From contig CADACQ010000020.1 in assembly GCA_902786465.1 (NCBI GenBank), forward strand, positions 1 to 33,087: DNA of 33,087 nt. The letters are read 5' to 3'. The DNA comes from an uncultured Eubacteriales bacterium (GTDB lineage: Bacteria > Bacillota > Clostridia > Christensenellales > CAG-138). This document shows, one piece after another, positions 25,527 through 32,573 of this stretch (positions within the stretch are counted from its first letter, which is position 1; every line of letters begins with the position of its first letter). A model generated the notes under the pieces. It saw only the letters and a list, made by a program, of their open reading frames with translations, did not search any database and was not told where the DNA came from. The position numbers and the translations under genes were made by a program.

Positions 25527-26951
25527 TTACTCCTTTCCGTTCCAGCAGTAGGTGCACAGCTCGCAGGGGTCGAGACCGATGGCCTTCACGATCCCTTCCA
25601 GGGATTGGAAATCCAATGAGGCGAAGTGGAACCGGTCCGCGATGGCCCGCCGCAGGTTTTTGCCCCGTTCCGTGGCGCCGTCGCTGTATTCCTCCAGATG
25701 GGAGAAGCCCTCCTCCCCCTCCAGCTCCAGGATGACCCGCCGGGCGATGAGCTCCATGTCGGAGGTGGCCCGGGAGAAGTTCAGATACTTGCAGCCGAAG
25801 AGGATGGGCGGGCAGGCGGAGCGCATATGGACCGAGCGGGCGCCGTTCTCGTAGAGGAACTCCACCGTCTCCTTGAGCTGGGTGCCGCGGACGATGGAAT
25901 CGTCCACGAACAGCAGATCCTTGCCCTGGATGAGCTCGTGGACGGGGATCTGCTTCATCTTGGCCACCCTATCCCGGTCCTTCTGGTCCTGGGGCATGAA
26001 GCTCCGGGCCCAGGTGGGCGTATACTTGATGAACGCCCGGGCGAACTTCTTGTTGCTTCGGTTGGCGTAGCCGATGGCGTGGGGCGTCCCGGAATCGGGC
26101 ACGCCGCCCACGTAGTCGATATGGTCCGTGAAGCCGTTCTTCTCGTCCTGCTCCGCCATGAGCTCCCCGTTGCGGTAGCGCATGGCCTCCACGTTGACCC
26201 CCTCGTAGCTGGAGGTGGGGTAGCCGTAGTAGCTCCACAGGAAGGAGCAGATGCGCTTCTTGGGGCCGGGGGGCACCAGCTGGGTGATCCCGGCGGGGGT
26301 GATGTGCACGATCTCCCCGGGGCCCAGCTCCCGCTCGTCCTCGAAGCCCAGCTTCTGGTAGGCGAAGGACTCGAAGGAGACGGCGTAGCCGTCCTCGCTT
26401 TTGCCGATGTGGACGGGCAGCCGGCCCACCCTGTCCCGGGCGGCGATGAGGCTGCCGTCGTCCTTCAGGATCAGCACGGAGGCGGTGCCCTCGATCTGCT
26501 CCTGGGCGTAGCGGATGCCTTCGGCAAAGTCGGTCTTCTGGCTCATGACGGCGGAGAAGAGCTGGGTGCTGTTGACCCGCCCGCCGGTCATGGCGTCGAA
26601 GTAGCCGCCCTCCCGCTCCAGGCAGTCCTGGATGAGCTTGTCCGCGTTGTTGATGACGCCGATAGTGCAGATGGCGTAGTTGCCCAGGCGGGACCGGACC
26701 AGCAGGGGCTGGGGGTCCGTGTCGCTGATGCAGCCGATGGCGCTGACGCCCCGCATCTCCTGGAACACCTTTTCGAACTTGGTGCGGAAGGGGGCGTTGT
26801 CGATGTTGTGGATCTTCCGCTGCAGGCCGACCTTGGGGTCGTAGGCGGCCAGGCCCCCTCGGCGGGTGCCCAGGTGGGAGTGGTAGTCCGTGCCGAAGAA
26901 CACGTCCCCCAGGCATTCCCGTGTGGAGGTAATCCCGAAGAATCCTCCCAT
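25527..26951 (-). CDS. purF: amidophosphoribosyltransferase-like PurF lacking the N-terminal catalytic cysteine
   Basis: The 474-residue protein makes phosphoribosylamine from PRPP. The PRPP loop DLLFVDDSIVRGTQ (345-358) is perfect. Cys235, Cys387, Cys466 and Cys469 lie near the positions of the four 4Fe-4S ligands of Bacillus subtilis PurF. The N-terminus reads MGGFFG where active glutamine-dependent PurF has MCG after or at processing; the Ntn nucleophile Cys is Gly. The glutamine-site NG motif is replaced by GVINNADK. The glutaminase half is therefore probably inactive, leaving NH3-dependent activity or dependence on another ammonia donor. I believe similar Gly-type PurF proteins occur in other Clostridia, from memory. 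No in-frame alternative start gives a Cys. It lies 4 nt after purC. Confidence 0.93.
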   Translation of the reverse strand: MGGFFGITSTRECLGDVFFGTDYHSHLGTRRGGLAAYDPKVGLQRKIHNIDNAPFRTKFEKVFQEMRGVSAIGCISDTDPQPLLVRSRLGNYAICTIGVINNADKLIQDCLEREGGYFDAMTGGRVNSTQLFSAVMSQKTDFAEGIRYAQEQIEGTASVLILKDDGSLIAARDRVGRLPVHIGKSEDGYAVSFESFAYQKLGFEDERELGPGEIVHITPAGITQLVPPGPKKRICSFLWSYYGYPTSSYEGVNVEAMRYRNGELMAEQDEKNGFTDHIDYVGGVPDSGTPHAIGYANRSNKKFARAFIKYTPTWARSFMPQDQKDRDRVAKMKQIPVHELIQGKDLLFVDDSIVRGTQLKETVEFLYENGARSVHMRSACPPILFGCKYLNFSRATSDMELIARRVILELEGEEGFSHLEEYSDGATERGKNLRRAIADRFHFASLDFQSLEGIVKAIGLDPCELCTYCWNGKE

Positions 26952-26955
26952 GGGC

Positions 26956-27642
26956 TCACGCCTCGGCGAAGAAGAGCTTGGAGAGGGTCATGGGCTCGAT
27001 GTACTCCCCGTCCTTGTAGACCCGCATGTTGCCGGAGGCGATCTCGTCGATGAGCATGACGGAGCCGTCGGCGTCGTAGCCGAACTCGAACTTGATGTCG
27101 TAGAGGACCAGGCCCTTCTCCTTGAGGTCGTCGGCCACGATCTGGGTGATGCGCTGCGTCATTTCCTTGATGGCGTCGTACTGCTCCGCCGTCATGACGC
27201 CCAGGACGATGAGGCCGTCCTTGGTCACCAGGGGGTCGCCCTTCTCGTCGTTCTTGAAGGTGGTCTCCACGTAGGCGGGCAGGTCCGCGCCCAGCTCCAC
27301 GTAGTCGCTGTAGCGGCGATAGAAGCTGCCCACGGCCTTGTGGCGGCAGATGACCTCCAGCCCCTTGCCGAAGACCTTGGCGGGCAGGACCTCCATGGTG
27401 GTGTTCTGAAGGTCCGCGGACACGAAGTGGGTCTTGATGCCGGCGGCGTTGATCTTCTCGAAGAAGTAGATGGACATCCTGAGGTTCACGTCGCCCACGC
27501 CCTCGATGGTGAGGCCGATGCTGTTTTCGCCGGGATCGAACACGCCGTCCTTGCCGGTGCAGTCGTCCTTGAACTTCAAGAGGTAGTTGCCGTTGTCGAG
27601 AGCGTACACGTTCTTGGTCTTGCCGGTATACACGAGTTTCAT
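26956..27642 (-). CDS. purC: SAICAR synthetase
   Basis: The 228-residue enzyme condenses CAIR with aspartate, using ATP, to [21 protein letters not shown] (start), [55 protein letters not shown] and [20 protein letters not shown] with the metal-binding Glu and Asp are diagnostic. AAGGAG lies 8 nt upstream of ATG 27642. It is the second gene of the operon, 31 nt after purE. Complete and of normal length (family about 235). Confidence 0.98.
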   Translation of the reverse strand: MKLVYTGKTKNVYALDNGNYLLKFKDDCTGKDGVFDPGENSIGLTIEGVGDVNLRMSIYFFEKINAAGIKTHFVSADLQNTTMEVLPAKVFGKGLEVICRHKAVGSFYRRYSDYVELGADLPAYVETTFKNDEKGDPLVTKDGLIVLGVMTAEQYDAIKEMTQRITQIVADDLKEKGLVLYDIKFEFGYDADGSVMLIDEIASGNMRVYKDGEYIEPMTLSKLFFAEA

Positions 27643-27673
27643 AGCCTGTTCTCCTTATCAGATTTGTCGATAT

Positions 27674-28165
27674 CTATTGCAGCGCGGACGAAAGGGCCGC
27701 GTCCTTTTTCAGCACGTTTTGGGCATCGGTCCGGCGCTTGTCCGCCAGCTTTTGCGCCAGCTCGCCGTCCTCCACCGCCAAGATCTCGATAGCCAGCAGC
27801 GCGGCGTTGACGCCGCCGTTCAAAGCTACGGTGGCCACGGGGATGCCGCTGGGCATCTGCACGGTGGACAAAAGGGCGTCCAGGCCGTCCAGGGCCCCGC
27901 CCTTGCAGGGGATGCCGATGACGGGCAAGGTGGTGTTGGCGGCGATGGCGCCCGCTAAATGGGCGGCCATGCCCGCCGCGGCCACGATCACCCCGAAGCC
28001 CTTTTCCCGGGCGCTCCGGGCGAAGTCCCGGGCCTGGTCCGGGGTCCGATGGGCCGAGAAGACGTGGACCTCGAAGGGCACGCCGAAGGCCTTGAGAGTG
28101 TCCACAGCCTTCTGCGCAACGGGCAGATCGCTGTCGCTGCCCATGACGATGGCAACTTTTTTCAT
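27674..28165 (-). CDS. purE: N5-CAIR mutase, class I PurE
   Basis: The 163-residue protein is the first gene of the operon. It rearranges N5-CAIR to CAIR. VAIVMGSDSDLPVAQKA near residue 4, VHVFSAHRTPDQA, IVAAAGMAAHLAGAIAA and VIGIPCKGGALDGLDALLS are the class I PurE motifs. No purK gene is visible in this window; it may be elsewhere or CO2 levels may suffice. GGGGAGG sits 9 nt before ATG 28165, immediately after the U-tract of a riboswitch-controlled terminator, so translation of the whole operon depends on readthrough. Confidence 0.98.
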   Translation of the reverse strand: MKKVAIVMGSDSDLPVAQKAVDTLKAFGVPFEVHVFSAHRTPDQARDFARSAREKGFGVIVAAAGMAAHLAGAIAANTTLPVIGIPCKGGALDGLDALLSTVQMPSGIPVATVALNGGVNAALLAIEILAVEDGELAQKLADKRRTDAQNVLKKDAALSSALQ

Positions 28166-28180
28166 GTCGGTTTCCTCCCC

Positions 28181-28229
28181 AAAAAAGAAATGATGGGCAT
28201 ATTGAATCCAGCGGGTTCAACAATGCCCA
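28181..28229 (-). terminator. ZTP-riboswitch-controlled intrinsic terminator
   Basis: On the minus strand TGGGCAT (28229-28223) pairs with ATGCCCA (28200-28194), and TTGAA (28220-28216) pairs with TTCAA (28206-28202), around a 9-nt loop. A T-rich run, TTTCTTTTTT, ends at 28181. The 5' arm shares TGGGCA with the conserved 3' end of the ZTP aptamer, so ligand-bound aptamer and terminator exclude each other. This is the usual ON-switch design of ZTP riboswitches. Confidence 0.88.
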
Positions 28230-28300
28230 GACGGTCGGCAACATATGGCGCTCCCTGTTCCTCTGCGGTGCTCCGCATTCTCCCGTCAGTCGCAAGGGGC
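28225..28300 (-). promoter_or_regulatory. ZTP (pfl) riboswitch aptamer upstream of purE
   Basis: The minus-strand leader reads GCGACTGACGGG at its 5' side (about 28293-28282), then a variable hairpin (GCGG..CCGC), AACAGGGAGCGCC, and the hallmark GCCGACCGTCTGGGC (28239-28225). GACGG (28287-28283) and CCGTC (28234-28230) are complementary and can form the family pseudoknot. ZTP riboswitches bind ZMP/ZTP (AICAR nucleotides), which accumulate when 10-formyl-THF is short, and commonly control pur and folate genes. The position, 60 nt before purE and downstream of a consensus promoter, fits. Motif recognised by eye; a covariance-model search would confirm. Confidence 0.9.
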
Positions 28301-28320
28301 GGCGTTGAAAAACACATGTA

Positions 28321-28350
28321 TTTATACCATGCGCCCCCGGGTCCTGTCAA
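28321..28350 (-). promoter_or_regulatory. promoter of the purine operon
   Basis: On the minus strand a perfect TTGACA (28345-28350) lies 18 nt from TATAAA (28321-28326). Transcription would start near 28314 and produce a leader of about 150 nt holding the ZTP riboswitch and its terminator. Confidence 0.8.
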
Positions 28351-28395
28351 GGAAGATGAGACAAAATATATCGTGTTTCCGTACTGTTTCGAAAA

Positions 28396-28426
28396 GGCGG
28401 CGAAAATAATTCGTTTTCGTCCCGCC
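28396..28426. repeat. inverted repeat in the divergent purE/codB interval
   Basis: GGCGGCGAAAA (28396-28406) faces TTTTCGTCCCGCC (28414-28426) across 7 nt; CGAAAA/TTTTCG match perfectly and GGCGG/CCGCC match with a 2-nt offset. It lies between the two divergent promoters, upstream of both -35 boxes. It could be an operator for a regulator of nucleotide genes, but no matching known box is recognised. Low certainty. Confidence 0.35.
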
Positions 28427-28464
28427 GGAAGAAGAAAAAAATCTGCCGAAAGTCATATTTGCTG

Positions 28465-28493
28465 TTGACAGACGGACGTTGTGTCCCTATAAT
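28465..28493 (+). promoter_or_regulatory. consensus promoter of the codBA operon
   Basis: A perfect TTGACA (28465-28470) and a perfect TATAAT (28488-28493) are separated by 17 nt, the optimal vegetative promoter. The predicted start near 28500 precedes a PyrR-type attenuator, so initiation should be strong and control is left to attenuation. Confidence 0.9.
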
Positions 28494-28513
28494 ACATCCA
28501 GTGCTTTAAGGCA

Positions 28514-28608
28514 GGTCCAGCGAGGCCTCCAAGGACGGCGATACTGCGGTATCATAGCGAAAAACGAATCTTTTTTGCGGCTCTCCTTGGATGGGGGAGC
28601 CGCTTTTT
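28514..28608 (+). promoter_or_regulatory. PyrR-type transcription attenuator upstream of codB
   Basis: GGTCCAGCGAGGCCT (28514-28528) matches the PyrR-binding loop consensus ARUCCNGNGAGGYU, within a hairpin closed by GTCC (28515-28518) and GGAC (28533-28536). A terminator follows: GCGGCTC (28577-28583) pairs with GAGCCGC (28597-28603), then TTTTT (28604-28608). TCCAAGGA in the first hairpin (28528-28535) is exactly complementary to TCCTTGGA (28584-28591) inside the terminator, giving an antiterminator. UMP-bound PyrR would hold the first hairpin and so favour termination. PyrR itself is not in the window. Recognised by eye from sequence pairing. Confidence 0.85.
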
Positions 28609-28678
28609 CGCGAGGCGGATGTCCCCATGTCTGGCCAAAATAAGCCCCCGACAGGGCAGAATTTGGAGGACAACATCC

Positions 28679-29911
28679 ATGTCAAACGAACCCAAGAACC
28701 AACACAAAGACGTCGACTACTCCTTTGAACCCGTACCCGGCAAGGCGCGCAAGGGCTTTCTGCCCATGTTCTTCATCATGCTGGGCTTCACCTTCTTCTC
28801 CGCCAGCATGTCCGTAGGCGCCAAGCTGGGCAACGGCCTGGATCTGGGCGGCTTCGTATGGGCCGTGCTCATCGGCGGTCTCATCCTGGCGGCCTATACC
28901 GGCGCCCTGGGCTACATCGGCAGCGAGTCGGGCCTGTCCTTCGATTTGCTGGCCCGCCGCTCCTTCGGCCGCTTCGGCTCCTACCTACCCTCCGCCATGA
29001 TCTCTCTCACCCAGATCGGCTGGTTCGGCGTAGGCGTGGCCATGTTCGCCATCCCGGCCGCCGAAGTGCTCCACGTGAACCCCATCCTGCTGGTCATCCT
29101 TGGCGGCGTGTGCATGACCGCCTCCGCTTACTTCGGCATCAAGGGCATGGAGATCATCAGCTACATCTCCGTGCCGCTGATCGCGATCCTGGGCATCTAC
29201 TCCATGATCGCTGCCACCCGGCAGGGCGGCGGTCTCAACGCCATCTTCGCCCAGAACGCCGGCTCCCTGACCCTGTTCTCCGGCGTCGGTCTGGTCATCG
29301 GCTCCTTCGTGTCCGGCGGCACCGCCACGCCCAACTTCACCCGGTTCTCCCGGACCAATAAGATCGCCGTCATCACCACCGTCATCGCCTTCTTCATCGG
29401 CAACACCCTCATGTTCGCCTTCGGCGCAGTGGGCGGCGCCTTCACCGAGATGGACGACATCTTCTACGTCATGATCGCCCAGGGCCTTACCGTCCCCGCC
29501 CTCATCGTCTTGGGCGCCAACATCTGGACCACCAACGACAACGCCCTCTACACCGGCGGATTGGGCCTGGCTAACATCACCGGCGTGCGCAAGCGCCCCA
29601 TGGTCATCGTCAGCGGCATCATCGGCACCGTGGCCGCCATCTGGCTCTACAACAACTTCATCGGCTGGCTCAACTTCCTCAACGCCACCCTGCCCCCCAT
29701 CGGCGCCATCATCATCCTGGACTACTTCCTGAACCGGGAGAAGTATCGGGGTGAGGACCAGCAGAAGGTGTCCGTCAACTGGGGCGCCGTTCTGGGCGTG
29801 GTCGCCGGCGCGCTGGTGGGCAACTTCGTAAAATGGGGCATCGCCTCCGTGAACGCCATGGCGGTGGCCTGCGCCTGCTATCTCGTCTACACCAAGGTCC
29901 TGAAGAAGTAA
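28679..29911 (+). CDS. codB: cytosine permease, NCS1 family
   Basis: The 410-residue membrane protein (E. coli CodB 419) imports cytosine with H+ or Na+. The N-terminus DYSFEPVPGKARKGFLPMFF, the TM1 stretch FFSASMSVGAKLG, GYIGSESGLSFDLLARRSFG, ISLTQIGWFGVGVAMFA, and the substrate-site region VGSFVSGGTATPNFTRFSRT-like text (here IGSFVSGGTATPNFTRFSR) and ANIWTTNDNALYTGGLG match CodB. About twelve hydrophobic segments are visible. I chose ATG 28679 because GGAGG lies 9 nt upstream; longer upstream reading would enter the attenuator. It is followed 29 nt later by codA. Control by PyrR attenuation is suggested by the leader. Confidence 0.96.
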   Translation: MSNEPKNQHKDVDYSFEPVPGKARKGFLPMFFIMLGFTFFSASMSVGAKLGNGLDLGGFVWAVLIGGLILAAYTGALGYIGSESGLSFDLLARRSFGRFGSYLPSAMISLTQIGWFGVGVAMFAIPAAEVLHVNPILLVILGGVCMTASAYFGIKGMEIISYISVPLIAILGIYSMIAATRQGGGLNAIFAQNAGSLTLFSGVGLVIGSFVSGGTATPNFTRFSRTNKIAVITTVIAFFIGNTLMFAFGAVGGAFTEMDDIFYVMIAQGLTVPALIVLGANIWTTNDNALYTGGLGLANITGVRKRPMVIVSGIIGTVAAIWLYNNFIGWLNFLNATLPPIGAIIILDYFLNREKYRGEDQQKVSVNWGAVLGVVAGALVGNFVKWGIASVNAMAVACACYLVYTKVLKK

Positions 29912-29940
29912 AGCACCGACTGTGTAAAAGGAGAACGACC

Positions 29941-31176
29941 ATGCTGTACACCAACGCGCGCATCGAAAACGCTCTGAAGACCCAGGATATCCGGGTGGAG
30001 AACGGCCTCATCACCGCCATCGAGGACAAGCTCTCTCCCCTGCCCGCAGAGGCGGTCGAGGACCTGGGCGGAAAGCTGGTTCTGCCTCCCTTCGTGGAAC
30101 CTCACGTCCATCTGGACACCACCCTGACGGCGGGAGACCCGGTGTGGAATATGTCGGGAACCCTGTTCGAAGGCATCGAATGCTGGGCCAAGCGGAAGGA
30201 AAAGCTCAGCGCCGCGGACGTGAAGGATCGGGTCCGCCGGGCGGTGCGGCTCTATGCCGCCAACGGTGTCCAGTTCATCCGCACCCACGTGGACGTCACC
30301 GACCCCAGTCTGGTGGCTCTCAAAGCCATCCTGGAGGTGCGGGAGGAGCTGCGCGGCTTGGCCGACATCCAGGTGGTGGCCTTTCCCCAGGAAGGGATTT
30401 TGAGCTTCCCCAACGGAAAGGGGCTCATGGAGGAAGCGGTGAAGCTGGGCGCGGACGCCGTGGGCGCCATCCCCCACTTCGAATTCACACGGGAATACGC
30501 CGTAGAATCTCTGAACTACGCCTGTGAGCTGGCGGCCCGGTACGGCCTGCTGATGGACGTGCATTGTGACGAGACCGACGACGACCAGTCCCGCGGATTG
30601 GAAACTCTGGCCACCCGAGCCCTGGAGCTGGGTCTCAAGGACAGGGTCACCGCCTCTCACACCTGCGCCATGCATTCCTACAACAACGCTTACGTGCTCA
30701 AGCTCATGCGGCTTTTGAAGATGAGCGAGATCAACTTCGTGGCCAACCCGCTGGTGAACACCCATCTGGAGGGCCGCGTGGACACATACCCCAAGCGCCG
30801 GGGCGTGACCCGGGTCAAGGAGCTGACCGCCGCCGGTATCAACGTGGCCTTCGGCAACGACGATCTCTTCGACCCCTGGTATCCCATGGGCTGCGGCACC
30901 ATGCGGGACACGGTGTATCTGGGCCTGCACGTGACCCAGATGATGGGCCGGGAGGAGATCCTGAACAGCTATCGCTTCGTGACGACCAACGCCGCTCGGG
31001 TCCTGCACCTGGGCGACAGCTATGGCTTGAAGGCGGGCAACCCCGCCAGCTTCGTGGTCATGGACGCCGGCGATTACTATGAGGCCCTGACCAACAACGT
31101 CCCTGTGATCCTCTCCGTCCGCAAGGGCAAGATCGTCGCCCGCACCTGCCCCGCCCGCCGGGAAGTGATGGGCTGA
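29941..31176 (+). CDS. codA: cytosine deaminase
   Basis: The 411-residue amidohydrolase-superfamily enzyme (E. coli CodA 427) converts cytosine to uracil and ammonia. Metal-site motifs are present: FVEPHVHLDTTLTAG (HxH), LLMDVHCDETDDDQSRG (His and Glu), VTASHTCAMHSYNNAY, and AFGNDDLFDPWYPMG with the catalytic Asp. IRTHVDVTD and VVAFPQEG are also typical of CodA. AAGGAG lies 7 nt upstream of ATG 29941. With codB it forms a two-gene scavenging unit that ends at two hairpins. The released ammonia and uracil enter pools related to the purine and pyrimidine genes on either side. Confidence 0.97.
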   Translation: MLYTNARIENALKTQDIRVENGLITAIEDKLSPLPAEAVEDLGGKLVLPPFVEPHVHLDTTLTAGDPVWNMSGTLFEGIECWAKRKEKLSAADVKDRVRRAVRLYAANGVQFIRTHVDVTDPSLVALKAILEVREELRGLADIQVVAFPQEGILSFPNGKGLMEEAVKLGADAVGAIPHFEFTREYAVESLNYACELAARYGLLMDVHCDETDDDQSRGLETLATRALELGLKDRVTASHTCAMHSYNNAYVLKLMRLLKMSEINFVANPLVNTHLEGRVDTYPKRRGVTRVKELTAAGINVAFGNDDLFDPWYPMGCGTMRDTVYLGLHVTQMMGREEILNSYRFVTTNAARVLHLGDSYGLKAGNPASFVVMDAGDYYEALTNNVPVILSVRKGKIVARTCPARREVMG

Positions 31177-31218
31177 GCCGATCCCGGTGATAACCAAAAA
31201 GCGCAAAAGAATCCAGGC

Positions 31219-31246
31219 GGGAGAAGTCTTATAAGGGGCTTCTCCC
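31219..31246 (+). other. stem-loop after codA
   Basis: GGGAGAAG (31219-31226) pairs perfectly with CTTCTCCC (31239-31246) around 12 nt, 5 nt before the main terminator. There is no T-run after it, so it is more likely a 3'-end stabilising hairpin than an independent terminator. Confidence 0.5.
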
Positions 31247-31250
31247 CATG

Positions 31251-31296
31251 AAAGAATACCGGATTGCTCGATAATTCCAGCAATCCGGTATTCTTT
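31251..31296. terminator. long bidirectional hairpin terminator between codA and the converging HAD gene
   Basis: AAAGAATACCGGATTGCT (31251-31268) and AGCAATCCGGTATTCTTT (31279-31296) form a perfect 18-bp stem around a 10-nt loop. The AAA and TTT ends let it work on both strands. It separates codBA from the converging preA-HAD unit. The stem is unusually long for a simple terminator. Confidence 0.82.
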
Positions 31297-31385
31297 GTTT
31301 GTCAACCCTTCAGACAGATGCCCAAATCGTTTTTGATCCGAAACTTTCTTATGAGCACCCGCCATTAGGGGGGGTCGCGTTCACG

Positions 31386-32569
31386 TCACGCCGCCGGGGC
31401 GACGGATTCGCTGTCGATGGGGATGTCGAAGATCACGTTGTCGGGAGTGGCCTTGCGAGTGACGCCGTCCCCGTAGATGGTGGCCCAGTCGTCCTTCATG
31501 GAGACGGGCACCCAGTCGTATTCGGCGCAGAGCTTCTCCATCTTCTCCGCCTTCGACGCGCTGCCGTTCTCCCGGACCTCGTCGTCGCAGCAGAGCATGA
31601 AGGCCATGCTGGGATAGGGGTTGTTGCTGGTGACGAACTCCGCCATGCTGGCGTCCCCGGTGCTGTTGCCGAAGGACAGGACCGGCTGCTTGCCGATCTC
31701 CTGGAGGATCACGACTCGCCGCCCAGGACCACGTCGTCCCCGTCGGTGAACACGTAGTCGAGGCCGTCCGCCTCCCCCTGCTGCCGGGCCACCAGCGTCT
31801 CGTCGGAGCCGATGATCTGCTCCGCGGGCACGGGAAGCAGGGAATCCTTCACGATGCCCCGGACGATGAGCCGGTCCGTGCCGCTGACCACGTAGACCTT
31901 GAAGTCGTTGGCGATCAGGTAGTCCACCACCTGGAGCATGGGCCGGTAGAAGCCCTCGCCGATGGTCATGCCCTCGTACCCCCGGGCGGGCAGGTCACGG
32001 AACATCTTGCAGTAGGCCTCGAACTCCGGCACGGTCATGCCCGCGAAGGCGGAGGCCACGGACCTGCCGTGGTCCACCTCCAGGCCCGAGGCGGACTTGC
32101 CGGTGAGGATCATGTCCTGGATCTTTTTGGCGGTCTCCCGCTCGAAGTCGGTGGCCTTGTCCCTGTAGTCCTCGTCCTGGGTCACCCGGTAGAGGAGGAG
32201 GCTGTAGTCGAAGTAGACCGGGTCCGTCTCGCAGAACAGCGTGCCGTCCAGATCGAACACCGCGATCCTATCCTCCGGCGGGATGTAGCCCACGCCCTGG
32301 GAGGTGATCATATCCATATAGGCCGTCAGGGCGTCCTTGGCGAGGGCCCCCTCGGTCCACAGGGACAGGGGCGCGGTGGGTTCCGGCGTAGGCGCAGGTT
32401 CCGCGGTGGGCGCCGGGGTGACCTCCACCGTGACGGTCTCCTTCACGATCTCCTTCACGGGGGGCCTGCCCAGCAGGTACGCCGCCGCGCCGCAGGCGAT
32501 CAGGGCGACTGCGGTGGCGACGATGGCTATGGCTTTCCAGCGGTTATTGGTTTTCGATGCTTCGTTCAT
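31386..32569 (-). pseudogene. membrane-anchored HAD-family phosphatase, frame broken near 31713
   Basis: The N-terminal frame (32569 to 31709) encodes 286 residues: a single hydrophobic helix near residues 12-34, a Pro/Thr/Glu-rich linker (TPAPTAEPAPTPEPT), and a HAD core. The core has RIAVFDLDGTLFCETDP (motif I) and FKVYVVSGTDRLIV (motif II). It stops after VFTDGDDVVLGGES. The frame resumes in 31712-31386 as ILQEIGKQPVLSFGNSTGDASM (motif IV-like GD) to the natural end. The segment that should lie between, normally carrying a conserved Lys near KMNK, is missing, about 12-13 codons. The span is 1184 nt, 3n+2. Stop and a GTG start overlap as GTGA, so coupled synthesis of a second chain is conceivable. 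It lies 4 nt after preA. Substrate unknown. Confidence 0.82.
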
Positions 32570-32573
32570 GGTC

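Noticed and set aside
28166-28320. Guanine/adenine riboswitch before purE
   Set aside because: The leader lacks the purine aptamer's loop motifs, while all ZTP/pfl hallmarks are present.
28162-28350. Small minus-strand ORF in the purE leader
   Set aside because: It runs through the riboswitch and the promoter and has no ribosome site; it is not a leader peptide.
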